Shown: in pieces, positions 44,985 through 55,869 of the stretch
Position numbering within the stretch: position 1 is the stretch's first letter
Layout of the letters: the number at the start of each line of letters is the position of its first letter
NCBI RefSeq assembly: GCF_030247185.1
Contig: NC_080571.1
Location: 7,003,001 to 7,067,000 of the forward strand
Source: Malaya genurostris
Lineage: Eukaryota; Arthropoda; Insecta; Diptera; Culicidae
Reading direction: 5' to 3'
DNA: 64,000 bases
Notes under the pieces: model-generated
What the model was told of the DNA's origin: nothing
Seen by the model: the letters and a program-made list of their open reading frames with translations, nothing else
Database searches by the model: none
Translations under genes and position numbers: made by a program

Positions 44985-45580
44985 ATGCAATTCTAAGACT
45001 TTTGGCACCCAAAATTTTTTTTCGATTTCAGAAATTTCATCAAAATTACGATAAATTGTTGTGACGCAAGAATAAGAATGATTAACGAAAAAATGTTGTT
45101 TGCATGCACTTACATTCGCTAGGTGTTGTCACTGTTATTTCTGACGTTTTGTACTGCCACAAATCGAAATTCGATGCGTTAAGGATTTAAAATTCTGTAT
45201 GAATTTTAAGTGTGAAAAATACAGTACAAATTAAAATACAGTACAAATTAAAATACAGTACATTATAGGGTAAAAAACAGTACGGATTCGAGCGTTACTC
45301 TAACCTCTAACTAACCCTTTCGACAACGATTCATGATTAAACGACCCAAACGAAGATTCATGATTAAATTATAGATCAAACTGAACAAGTTTGACAGTGA
45401 CACAAGACAGAATTCACGCGTAATCTGTCAAAAACAGTGTTGCCAAAAAGATTCCAACAAGAAATCACCCTAAATACAATAGTAGATTATACCGCTGACA
45501 GACAAGTAATTTCCGTACAGTGATACTTTACGCGTACAACGATGAGGTGACAGACTTGTTTTGCGCACAGAATGCATGTA
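44985..45580. other. No gene recognised
   Basis: Repeat tail text (GCAATTCTAAGACTTTTGGC) is followed by AT-rich DNA with a short triplication of AAATTAAAATACAGTAC near 45225-45262. Confidence 0.45.
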
Positions 45581-45773
45581 CACTGAGGTCTTTTTTTATG
45601 CGGTCTTTTTTTATGCGGTTTTTTTACGCGACTTTTTTTATGCGAATTTTCAGAGTTATGCGGTTTTTTTTTATGCGAATTTTCAGAGTTATGCGGTTTT
45701 TTTATGCGAATTTTCAGAGTTATACGGTTTTTTTTATGCGGTACGTAAATTCGCATAAAAAAAGACTTCAGTG
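45581..45773. mobile_element. 193-bp TA-flanked MITE with internal ~31-bp tandem units
   Basis: CACTGAGGTCTTTTTTTATG and, inverted from 45773, CACTGAAGTCTTTTTTTATG form the TIR. TA lies outside both ends. The middle has three to four units of TTATGCGAATTTTCAGAG. TA TSDs suggest Tc1/mariner-type mobilisation. ORFs crossing it are repeat artefacts. Confidence 0.85.
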
Positions 45774-47028
45774 TACATTGAAACGAAACAACTCAAAACT
45801 TAGTTTGATTACCCAGCTCCAATGATCGATAATATAGAAACCAAACATTTTCGCGGTTCGAAGTGTATTCCTAATAGTTGATTTATGACAGATATAATCA
45901 ATGCCTCTCTGAATTATTAAACTAGTTTTGTGAACACTCAACATTGGATGACAGTTTCACTCTTATCAAATTTTATGATTTTAAGATACATTTATGATTT
46001 TGGGATACAAGATTTTTTCCTTAATTGTTTATGCATTAGGAAACTAAAGTCTTAAAATAAGTTACTATAAAAGCATGTTAAATAAGAAAAATTACTAAAA
46101 AAATGCAACACAGTTTCAATAAAAGCTCCGCTAACGAATCTTCCCATGAGAATAAGCGATGAGAAACGCGATGAATTGAGTTCACGAACGAAATATATCA
46201 AAAAAGATGAAAATCATTTTAGAATAGACTATTCTTAATAACTCGAGAAAATAGATAAAAAATTCTCTCGAAGTGACAGTTTTCTGATAACTGAAAGTAA
46301 CTCCTGCAATTCGGGAAAGATAAAAATTTTTATCAATCATTCATTGAGCCCCATCCTCCTCATATTAAAGATGTATATGGGGAACAAAAACTGTTATTGT
46401 ATTTTGTTAAAAACCGACTATGGATTCCGGAGATTTGGGTCGACTAGAAATATCAATTTTCTACTCAGCAAAAAAGGAGAGTCAATTGCTTCGATAGTTA
46501 TTGACTGAAGCTCTGATGACCCCATTGGTTTTCAATTACCTTTTCCAGAAGTTCCGAGAGTAGCAACTCAAACAGTTAGAAGCGGAATCGATCGATTTCT
46601 CAAAAATATCTCATGAACTGAAAATCTGTACTGTCTCGTTTAGTTGACGACTAACCAAAGTGCAATTGATCGTTATTTTTGTTAAATACTTTAGAGCTTT
46701 ATAGTCCTGTAAATAATCCGATTCACTTTCCGTCGTCTTCCATGAAGATATCCTTTTAACCCACCGAGTTACCATGACTGAAGCCAACTGATTGGTCAAG
46801 ATTTATTATTTGTCCGTCGAGATGTTTGTAAGACTACAATTACAATTGTTACAATTAGCTATAACGATTGTTACAATTAGACATTCGATGCCGTAATCTT
46901 CGAACCTTGTTTCCGATTCCTTATGCTCAAACCAATTATGGATATAACTAGCATATTACTAGAGTGTGCTGCATATTCAACAACTGATTCAATGATTTCG
47001 ACTTTCATTTATCGCGTATCGTTATCAA
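45774..47028. other. No gene recognised
   Basis: AT-rich. ORFs do not exceed 62 codons and no terminal repeats were seen. Confidence 0.45.
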
Positions 47029-47043
47029 GAAATCATACCCAAG

Positions 47044-47253
47044 CAAAGCAAAGCCTTGGTATGACATTCCAGTGGTGGAATTTGATCTTCTGTTTCAACA
47101 GACTTCGCAGCCGATTCAGAGTGTACAGAACCATTGCATGGCTGGTGCTACGATTCTACTGACACTACAAATCCTTTCAGGTCGGGGCTCGAACTTACGA
47201 CAACTGGCTTGTAAAACCAGTTTCCTATACACTGAACCGCCAACCCGGGCTAT
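47044..47253 (-). mobile_element. tRNA-Val-like SINE with perfect 15-bp TSD
   Basis: GAAATCATACCCAAG is exact at 47029-47043 and 47254-47268. On the minus strand the head reads GGCGGTTCAGTGTATAGG, an anticodon arm CTGGT-TTTACAA-GCCAG (anticodon TAC, Val) and AAGTTCGAGCCCCG (B-box). A ~130-bp body then ends in CTTTGCTTTG. It is the cleanest SINE in the window; relatives lie at 6925, 51005 and 59513. Confidence 0.9.
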
Positions 47254-47269
47254 GAAATCATACCCAAGG

Positions 47270-47917
47270 TTACTGCCTAATTAGTTTTAATTTCAATAGG
47301 ACTAAATTTAAGGGAAATGTATCATTTGGACGATTGTAATGTTCAATCAGAAGATGAGGAGTTTTTATGGAACTGAATTTATGGAAAATGTATCGTTTGG
47401 ATGATTGTCATGTGTATTCAAATAAGAATGATGCTGGAGATTTTATGCTAGTTTGACAAAAATTACCTCCAATGGGCTTCTCCCTGCACCAAATAAATAA
47501 ATAAATAAACTGAAAGGCATCATTGTACCAATACAAGAATTTAAACAAAAATTTTTTCGTTGAGGGGGATTAGGGGAAATTCAATTTATTTATTTTATTA
47601 AATTTAAAAAATTTAAAAAAAAATCAAACAGAAACATTGGGGTTCAGAAAAACTTCTACTCTAACTATGCTGCGTTCATTTGTTCACTTCTGATTAGTCT
47701 GCGCTGATATACAGCGGACATCGCAAATCATGATTTTTAAGAAGTGTTCTCAAAAATACCTCTTCACCGTCTTATTTTTCAATATTTCTCCACGAAAAAA
47801 ATACAAAATGTTGTTCGAATGATGCTTTTTATCATGCAAAATATTTGAATTTTTTTTGTTTAACGATAATACTGTAAAAAATTCGCAAAAATGATGATTT
47901 TTTTCATCGTTTAGGCC
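47270..47917. other. No gene recognised
   Basis: AT-rich spacer with A/T homopolymers (47580-47630) and no coding signal. Confidence 0.45.
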
Positions 47918-48151
47918 CTCCACACCAGGGCCAGTGAAATAGGTGGGTACGGTGGGTACAACTACCCACCCGAAGAATCCTTAGGTGGTTAAATGCCCAC
48001 CTGAAATTTCGATCGAAAAACAGTGGTAATATTGATTAAAAAAAGGTATATTTTCTACTGTAATTCGGAATAAGAAATAAAATCAAAATATTAGAATGCC
48101 AGTATTCAAGGTAGAGTAAGGATGTGAATATATACAACAGAGAGGTAAGAC

Positions 48152-48841
48152 CAGTGTTGGTGATTGCCGAAAATTTGACAGAAGCTGCTATATTGCTCTC
48201 TATATTGTATACAACATTTTCAATCCGGTAGAAGATGCTATAAGAACTCGAGTCATTCAATGCATGAACCGCAAGAGAATTTTTCTACATTTCTTCGCTC
48301 CACTTCATACTCTGAGTATTTCACGCCCCTTAAAAAAATACAGTCTGATAATGATCGTTGCTGTGTGGAATTTCCCAAGAGAGGATCGCAAGTTGACAAT
48401 TATCGCAGAAAATCGAATCGATGATTCGACTTGATGATTCTCATACTAGGTTGCAATATTCCAAAACCCTTGTGTGGAGCATTCACAGATATTTTCATAG
48501 ACACAACTTATACAAAGGTTATATGCACATAGTTAGAATAAGCGGCAATAGTAAAATGATTCTATCGCAATTATCCACTGCCCATACAGAATCGGATCGC
48601 GAAACGAGAATAAGCGACAGTTTGTTGCTTCAGAGAGGATCCCCACAGCAGCGTGCTAACCTTTGATTCTCAGAAATGTCATCGAAAAAAATTCGCTCTC
48701 GCACTGGTGTCTATTCTATGTTAAATGAGCCATGCCGGGTGTTTGTTGTTGCGATGATATTAGTCTCTCTTTGATGGCACTGATTCAATCCTGTAAAGAG
48801 TGAAGAGTGAGCATTCTTTGATACGATAAAAGCCATCCTTG
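48152..48841 (-). mobile_element. hAT-type MITE, copy 3 (inverted), with perfect 8-bp TSD
   Basis: GGTAAGAC is found at 48144-48151 and 48842-48849. The ends are CAGTGTTGGTG and CCATCCTTG. The ancestral empty site is visible in the sister element near 27030, which reads AAGGTGAGACGTGACAAGAG without the MITE. Confidence 0.9.
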
Positions 48842-49029
48842 GGTAAGACGTCACATGGATTGGGTTTTTGAGCAAGCAGAAATCTTTTAGTAACTTAACT
48901 TTTATCTTCTACCAGAGAAGTCGAGCTTAAGCAACACATCAATGCAAATAACTCGAGTCTTTGGTATGCCGGAAAGTATCGATACAGGACTTATACAGTT
49001 TACTGTTTATTCTTTCTTCATATGCGATA

Positions 49030-49165
49030 ATCACTTTTGATGATGCTTTTCTTTTCAAGATACTCGATGTTAATTATACCTCGAGCATAAAAAAATGATG
49101 CCATCATTTTTCCAGCTACCTGTTGCATTTTCAATGGTAGATCCATGTTTCGTCCATTGCATACC
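49030..49165 (-). pseudogene. mariner relic, sister of the 28.2-kb fragment
   Basis: TACTCGATGTTAATTATACC and GGTAGATCCATGTTTCGTCC align with 28213-28360 in the same relative position of the hAT-like element. More deletions have accumulated here. Confidence 0.65.
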
Positions 49166-49329
49166 AACGCAAAGCAGAGAGTGAAGATAGACTAACGAAA
49201 CGAGGTGCTGGCGATTGCTGGCGTAAGGGCTGCCATTGAGATAGATTTAAAATTTTATGTCGTGGCGTCCGAGTATAGCGAAACATGCTCGGATGTTCTA
49301 GTCAATTGAGCTGTTTCTTTATGTGGTTT

Positions 49330-49405
49330 CACATGAAGGGTAGTATAATTGGCGAAAAAATTTCCCCGGATAGGAGCTAGCAACGGATACGAGTCCCGTC
49401 TCTGC
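49330..49405 (+). mobile_element. tRNA-like SINE (GGATAGGAGCTAGC family), copy 3
   Basis: AAGGGTAGTATAATTGGCG, CCCCGGATAGGAGCTAGC and GATACGAGTCCCGTCTCTGC follow the order of the copies at 43.8 and 44.0 kb. The T-arm stem ACGGA/CCCGT is better kept here. Confidence 0.65.
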
Positions 49406-50258
49406 GGTAGCTTTCATTGCATGTATTTGAATTTGCTTGTAATTTTTTTAATTTATTTTCCTAGTTAGATACTGATCAAATTTAAAACTATCTCAAGTCG
49501 TCTCTACGTCTTAACAAGACTAAAACAAATCATTGAAACAGATAGTACTTTTATGTCGTATTTAACGCTCAAATGTGCAATTTTGTTTTGAAGCAAAAAT
49601 CGAAATATTTCAAACTTCGAATTTACGCGTTTCATGCAAAGTTATTTCGAAACAAAATATTATAAAAAATCGAACTTGCGCTTTTAAGAAATAAATAACT
49701 TTTAAGAAATAATTAACATTAGAATTAAGGGATACTTCAACATAGTGAATCGTTCCCCCCCGTACGAAGAATTACCCACCTGGGCTTAAAATGTTTCACC
49801 GGCCCAGCTCCACACGCATGTCTTCAACTCTTGAAATGTAAATCAGAATTAATGTTCCAATATCATCCAATCTTGGAAGATGATCGATATGTCCGCTGTT
49901 TTGTTTTTTTTAACTACTCATTTTTACCCTCAAACTGTCATCTACAAGCATTCCAAACGAAATTTTACTACTTTTTGCATGTTTATATGGAAAGAAATGT
50001 AATAACTATTATATTTTTAAGTGTTTCTTTGGTAAGCATTTAAATTAGGATCCCTTGCTGTTTAGAGAAATTGCACAATTTCGATTCCACGTGAATGTAT
50101 GGAAAATTCGAAATTTTCCCATGAAATACCATGCGTTAGCATTTAATTTAAGAACTAACAGAAGCGCATGGTCGTTTCTGTAGCTCAAACTGCGGAGATT
50201 ATAAACATTTTCGATTGAAATGAGACTATTCTTTTTTTTTTAATACAATATAGAGCAA

Positions 50259-50606
50259 TTGTACCTCATTAATAGAGCTGTCATATTATTTTGCAGATTA
50301 CTCGTCTTCCATTCAACGAATTGTAATAAAATCGAACAGAATATCTCTTCTTCGAAGCTTCTAAGAAGCAATACCGCTGAAAATATAGTGCAAAAATTGT
50401 TCGCTAGTGCTGTTATAGGATCGCAAAAACTTGAAGCAAATGCACCTATTTTCATCTTATCCTTAAGGTTAATGGTTTTCATATATGAGATGACTGCTGG
50501 AGCCGTCACCTCTTACATTATATTTTGTTTCATATTTAAGAAACAACAGTCTTCGGAAATTCCAAACCTGCTAGAATTGAACCGATTGATTCATTTTGTT
50601 TTTTGA
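50259..50606 (+). pseudogene. Possible chemoreceptor (gustatory/odorant receptor-like) C-terminal fragment
   Basis: The ORF contains a hydrophobic helix-like stretch, FILSLRLMVFIYEMTAGAVT followed by SYIIFCFIFKK. Insect gustatory receptors end in a last transmembrane segment with an F.LxLRL...I....TY motif, and odorant receptors are similar. A plausible 3' splice site, TTTTGCAG, lies at ~50288-50295. No upstream exons with receptor features were identified and the stop comes where a receptor would end. Similarity was judged by eye; it may be a decayed receptor exon or chance. Confidence 0.25.
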
Positions 50607-51004
50607 AACGTGTAAACCCCAGCAACCAAAAGTTCTATAATATCTGGATAAAAAGCACCGTCTTGCTGCCAAAACTACACTAAGAACTTTTAGCAACTTG
50701 AAAATACAGAACAAGTTCCAAGAAAACTTTCTCGCTTCTTAAAAGCTGATCAATGTATTCCGAAAGCTGTTTAAAAGTTCAATTTTACTTTCGAATGTGG
50801 ATAAGTAATTAAAAAACTGGCTGCTCAGAATGCTTTTCATGAACTTAGTAGGCTGCTTAGGCCAAATCATTTCTTTGATATCTGAGCTTTTGGTTGCTTT
50901 GGAGCTTAATTTACTTCCATCAGCTCTCAACAAGAGAATAGAATTCAAGAATAATATAGCAGAAATGGAAATTCGCTTTGTGGAATTTGTCCACTTGTTT
51001 TCAA

Positions 51005-51072
51005 CACGCTTCTGATCGGGGCTTGAACATATGACAGCTAACATGTATGAACAACGTCCTATACTCTGAACC
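51005..51072 (-). mobile_element. tRNA-Val-like SINE head, degraded
   Basis: GATCGGGGCTTGAACATATGAC and CCTATACTCTGAACC correspond to the B-box-to-A-box part of the 47-kb SINE, inverted. The 155-codon minus ORF that crosses it (50739-51206) is therefore not treated as a gene. Confidence 0.55.
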
Positions 51073-51299
51073 AAGTTAATGATTAATTTAGTTCTAATTT
51101 CTGCAAAGATCATAATGGTTTTACACATATTTGAGTACTTTTTCACAGTCTTCCAGAACTTCCAAGTAGCAACTAATAATAAAAACCAACTTGTCTCGTT
51201 TGACAATGTGTGTAGAATGAACTGCTATTTTTTCCTCAAATTTGAAACAATTTTGCTGTACATTATGAAGAAATCGTTTTTAAGAATATACAGCGCTTA

Positions 51300-52390
51300 A
51301 CAATATTTTCTTAAAACCATATTCCACTAACGCAAAATCAGAAACCACCCCATCAATCTAGCCGCAAGCCATGCTCCCTGCGTGCACTGGCAATATTTTC
51401 ATGGTAATTTATTTTTATTTTCTACAATTTGCTTCCAGGTCAGCTCCCAGTGGGAATAGTAAGATTCCCGGTGAACCCTACAGAACATCACCACGACCTT
51501 GTCGTCATCCTGCTAATACTTCACCGGAGCGAAAGTTGCCCATTCAAGTGTCGTGAGCTGCTCCTGCTCCTCCGACGCTGTTCCGGTGCGCTGACGGTGG
51601 GAGTCATTAGGTGTGAAAAGGTCCTTCGAACATCGCGCAGAAGAAGAGTTTCTTTGGTGGAGTGAGAGGAAAAAAAAAAGAAGCAGTAAAAAGTGGGCGA
51701 AATTACCCCCCATTAGTCACAATCAGGTCCACTCGGCGTCTTCGAGGAGGCATTATCGCGGGGCGAGAAGGTGAAAACCTGGACGAACCTGACCACGCGA
51801 CGAGGTGCTGCGGAAAAATTGTGATTTATTTTATTTATGTTCATATTTTTTCGTGCCTCGGTCGGCAGGATTTCGGCCTTTGTGACCCGAAAGGTTTCAC
51901 GGTGTCGACAAATAAGTCCTAAGATGGGTCTGGTCGAGAAAAGAGGTGTCGGAACCAGTAGGAAGAAAAGTGTGAAAATATATCATTATTAATGCCACTT
52001 TTTATTTTGCCTAATTTTTTGCCGTTACGCTTCACTCGTGACAGTCCGCGTTCCTCTCGTCAAGTGCAGAACGGGAAAACATGAAACACGTGCGAAAGAA
52101 TTTGCTTTAATGAAGGCTATAAATCTATGCGAAAGGAAAAATGCGCCGACTGGAGCGTGTCACCGTCGAAAACAAGCATCATCGTAATGAACTCACATTT
52201 GTTACGATTCAAACCATGTCGGCAAGGAAACAGAGCAAAGTGAACAACGAATACAGGAACTAACAAACAGAAAAGCAGCAATTTTACAAGATTGGAAGCA
52301 AATAAAGTGAGCTGCCCGGATCAAACAACGGCCGCTCGAAACGAGAAAAAAAATCCAGAAGCAAAAAAAGAGCAAATATTGAATTAAACA
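51300..52390 (+). other. Candidate 5' leader/UTR region of the 52.4-kb exon
   Basis: Repeat-poor and relatively GC-rich. A polypyrimidine-AG, TTTGCTTCCAG, at ~51429-51439 could be a 3' splice site. From there to the ATG at 52391 there are upstream ATGs and no single frame. An A-rich purine leader precedes the ATG. Transcription start is unknown. Confidence 0.3.
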
Positions 52391-52607
52391 ATGTGCAACG
52401 AGAACGCTAAGGCAAGGACAATAACTCGTTCGAGAGTGGTCTCGAGTTGGATACAGACCTTACCGATGGCACTACTACTGGTGACACTAAACGCGAACCG
52501 TGCGCTGGCCGGAGCGGACTCGACGGTGCATCTGACCGGAGTTGACAAAATCGAACTGGTAGCCGGTAGCAGTGGCCAGGACGAATCGGAACGATTGTAT
52601 CATTACG
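52391..52607 (+). CDS. First coding exon of a secreted or membrane protein (partial gene)
   Basis: The ATG is preceded by AATTAAACA, a good insect start context. The exon encodes 72 codons plus one base, and the sequence then reads G|GTAAGT at 52608-52613, a consensus 5' splice donor in phase 1. Residues ~17-40 (VVSSWIQTLPMALLLVTLNA, then NRALAG) resemble a signal peptide or anchor with a basic N-region and an ALA-type cleavage site. The mature part, ADSTVHLTGVDKIELVAG onward, is acidic and unassigned. Without the donor the frame meets TGA at 52613-52615. No downstream exon was found among the repeats to 64 kb, consistent with a long first intron. I do not recognise the protein family. Confidence 0.55.
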
Positions 52608-52615
52608 GTAAGTGA

Positions 52616-54318
52616 ATGTTGTTGTTGCTCGTCTGTGGAAAATATTTTACCTTCGAATGTAAACATTGAACTACGTGTTATTTGATTGTGAACAACTTTT
52701 CTGTTGGGATGTTTTTTTTCCTTTCTTGGGATGATCCCACGGATTGGAAATCTAAAGGATAGTGAAACCAGAACCAGAACGGGGTTGTTAATTGAGAAAA
52801 CGAAACATTTGGTAAAGGAAGGGAACAAAATTTTCCCAGACGATATCCTGGGCATTTTTATTATCTATCGTTCACTGAAGAAAATAATTCTATAGCGTAA
52901 CGGACTTGATAGTGATATTTATGCGATAGTCAAACTCACACACAGCAAGGAATTCAACTTTAAATTCCGAACACAGAAAAATGAAGACATTCAGAGGGCA
53001 ATTGACTGAGCGAACTGTTGCACAGTCTAACACAAACAATGATCACAGGTGCAGCCTTGTGTATGATTATAACATCACAGCTGTCGTAAAAGTTTGGATT
53101 ACTAACAAACGTCCATATTGTATTTCCAAAAGCAAACAGATGACACTCTGGGATTTCCCAAATTGAAACTATTTCAACTGTTATTTACATATCATGTAGC
53201 ATCAGCAAACATATCCCATGTGGTTGCTTCGGAAAGTTTCAATATCACGTTCCTCGGTGCCACCGCTTCACTGCTGGAGCCCGCGTCAATCCCTTTCATC
53301 CACCCACTGGCTGCTGATTGGCACTGGAGTGAAAAATAAAACCCAATCCGGTTCAGCTTTGAGACCAGCTTCCAGTGGACGTTTGTAAATACAAAGGCAA
53401 ACTTCTCTACCGCCACCATGAGATCCTGACCACACGCACACACACCCACACACATACATCGTATTGCACTTGGAGATCGTGAACCCAGCAAACCACAAAA
53501 CCGGATGAGCAGTTGTTCAGTTTTCCTCCTTCATTTGTTATTCAATTCAGTAGCCCTTCGCAAACTTCGGACGTGGTAAAAAACTACTTCAGCCACGCAC
53601 AACAAGACTAATTCAACAGAACTCGAAACAAAAACTCAGGTTTTTCATTCGTTACCGAATAAGTTTTAGATTTGGAAAGTTAAACCGTTTGGGTTGGATG
53701 CTAGTCGACTGATTGTCCCATATCCAGAATGAGGTTGCCTAAAGATTTGTTTAATCATGCCTTCAACAGGAATAACATCAAATCCGTTAGTAGTTTGGAA
53801 AGCCAAAGAATTCTTTTTTTTTGTTTTCAAAAAAGATTGATAGTATCTATTATATTCCTGCGGACAGGACCAGTCTAGATGCCGTGTGAATTCCAGTGAA
53901 TAAAAAACTTTGCCCATCGGGTTTTTTGTTTCATGTCGTAAAAGGTGACATTTTTTTCTTCTTTCAATTATCAGACTTCTTCAACGTTACGCATGTGGTT
54001 GTTCTATTTTTTCTAAATTCTCTTCATTCAACAAAACGTTTTCTCAAAAATATTTTCATAATAAGCTACAATTTTTTTCTTATCCATTTATTTGAGAAAA
54101 GTTTTATTTGGTAATTATTTTCTTCTTCCACGTTATTTCTTATCTTTTATTATAATGATTTGTGCTATGTTAATTTAATAAGAGCATTATATGTTTGACC
54201 AATACAAACCAGAATGAAATTTCGTGCAAAAAGTAATAATGTAGTGCAAAGACTAAACAATCAAAATGCGCAAGTAGCATGTCAATCTTTGCTCAATGAC
54301 TCTTTGAATGATTTGATA
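52616..54318. other. Probable first intron start; no exon recognised
   Basis: Sequence after the donor is mixed AT-rich and unique DNA. ORFs up to 122 codons lie mainly antisense and have no motif. An (AC)n-like tract is at 53430-53460. Confidence 0.4.
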
Positions 54319-55866
54319 CACCCAAACCTCCGTTTACGTAAACTTTTTTTACGTTACCCTTTTTTTACGTAACTCTTTTTACGAACAAAATCCCAAATAA
54401 CGTAATCTTTTTTTACGAACCTACTTCGTAAAAAGAGGTTTTTGCATACAAGCAAAATCCTTTCCGGCTCATTTACATTCCAAGGAAATTTCTACAATAT
54501 GGGTATTTTTGAAACGGGTTTGATTAGTACATGTCAGAAAACGGTGTTTGAGGTGGTTCTGAATTCCAAGAAGGCCACTTCCGGTTTATTGATATTCCTC
54601 AAAACCCCTTACGATATGGGTATTTTCGGAACGAATTTGATGTGTAAATGTCGCAAAACGATGTTTGAAATGTATCTGAATTTCAAGATAACGACTTCCG
54701 GTATATTGGAATTCCTCGAAACTTCTTACAAGTTTTCAAGATATATCAATAAACCGGAAGTCGCCATCTTTGAATTCAGAACCACCTCAAACATTGATTT
54801 ACAACATGTACTCATCAAACCCGTTCCGAAAATACCCATATTGTAAGAGTTTTCAAGGAATATCAATAAACCGGAAGTCGCCATCTTGGAAATTTATGCT
54901 GCTTAGAACATCCTTTTCCTGCAAATACTAATAATTGTTGTTCCATTGTTTTCCAGTATATTATACATATCCAATAATATACATGCATAGGGGAAACTTT
55001 ATTTACGTTGGAAATTTCCAATAAAGTAAACTTCTTTTACGTTGAAAATTCCAAATAACGTAAATTTTTTTTTTACATAAATCGAATAAATTCTTTAAAA
55101 AAAGATAGTTCCCCCTCGGCCAGAGTAGCCCATATAGAGAAAAAAGAAAAAAAAAGAAATAAATCGAATAAATTCTTTAAAAAAAGATAGTTATTTGTAA
55201 TTTACTGCGGACAGAAAGTATACTTTTATTGGGATTTGCTTCGCAGATAAACTTACGTTGTTTGGAATTTTTTTGTTAAAAATTTTGTGCAGTGAATGTT
55301 TTATAATATTTTTGGTGTCGTTCCAAAATCCTAAATGGGGACGTCCGGTTTATTGCTATTATTTTAAGAAGTTGCTTGAAAATAATATTTGAGGTCATTT
55401 CAAAATCCATTATGGCAACTTCCGGTCCACTAATATTTGTTGAAAACCTTTTCAAATATCTTTTGGAACGAATTTGAAAAGTAGACAAAGCTCATGAATA
55501 TCTATAAACCGGAAGTCGCCATCTTGGATTTCGGGAAGATCTCAAATATTTTGTTTTTTTTTATATCGACATATCGATTCCTTTCTGAAAATATCCATAT
55601 TGTAAGGATTTACAAGGAATATCAATAAACAGGAAGTCACCTTCTTGGATTTCGTAGTGACCCCAAATATCGTGTTTTCGTTTTACTCATATTGCAGTGG
55701 TTTCCACGGAATATCAATTACCCGGAAATTCGTTTTCGTTTTATGCAAATATATCATTTTACAAAGTAGGTTTGTAAAAACAGTTTATGCTATTTGGGAT
55801 TTGATTCGTAAAAGAGTTACGTAAAATGAGGTTACAAAGCGTAACCTCCTTTTGAAGGTTTGAGTG
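54319..55866. mobile_element. TA-flanked element with TTTACG ends and CCGGAAGT subrepeats
   Basis: CACCCAAACCTCCGTTTACG at the left and, inverted from 55866, CACTCAAACCTTCAAAAGG form degenerate TIRs; TA is on both sides. Subterminal TTTTTACGTAACTCTTTT and AAATCCCAAATAACGTAA are mirrored on the right. Inside, AACCGGAAGTCGCCATCTTG occurs about four times in each orientation. The 134-codon ORF at 54442-54846 runs through these subrepeats and is not considered coding. Confidence 0.75.
55079..55192. repeat. ~32-bp direct repeats flanking a ~50-bp purine-tailed insert
   Basis: AAATCGAATAAATTCTTTAA plus AAAAAGATAGTT occurs at 55079-55110 and 55161-55192. Between them is CCCCCTCGGCCAGAGTAGCC, ending in an A/G-rich tail. 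Confidence 0.8.
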
Positions 55867-55869
55867 TAC

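Larger units (their letters stand above)
47926..49807. mobile_element. hAT-like element with perfect 8-bp TSD, carrying nested insertions
   Basis: CTCCACAC occurs at 47918-47925 and 49808-49815. The ends CAGGGCCAGTGAAA and, inverted, CTGGGCCGGTGAAA are TIRs, followed on the left by GTGGGTACGGTGGGTAC and on the right by ACCCACCTGGG. Inside are a hAT MITE (48152-48841), a mariner relic (49030-49165) and a SINE (49330-49405). No hAT transposase is present. Confidence 0.9.

Noticed and set aside
45487..45825. ORFs with KKPHNSENSH or FFYANFQSY repeats
   Set aside because: They are translations of the tandem array inside the TA MITE at 45581-45773.
50739..51206. 155-codon minus ORF
   Set aside because: Its middle is a degraded tRNA-like SINE head and no protein family motif is present.
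54442..54846. 134-codon plus ORF
   Set aside because: It crosses the CCGGAAGT subrepeats of a non-autonomous element; apparent internal similarity is repeat-derived.
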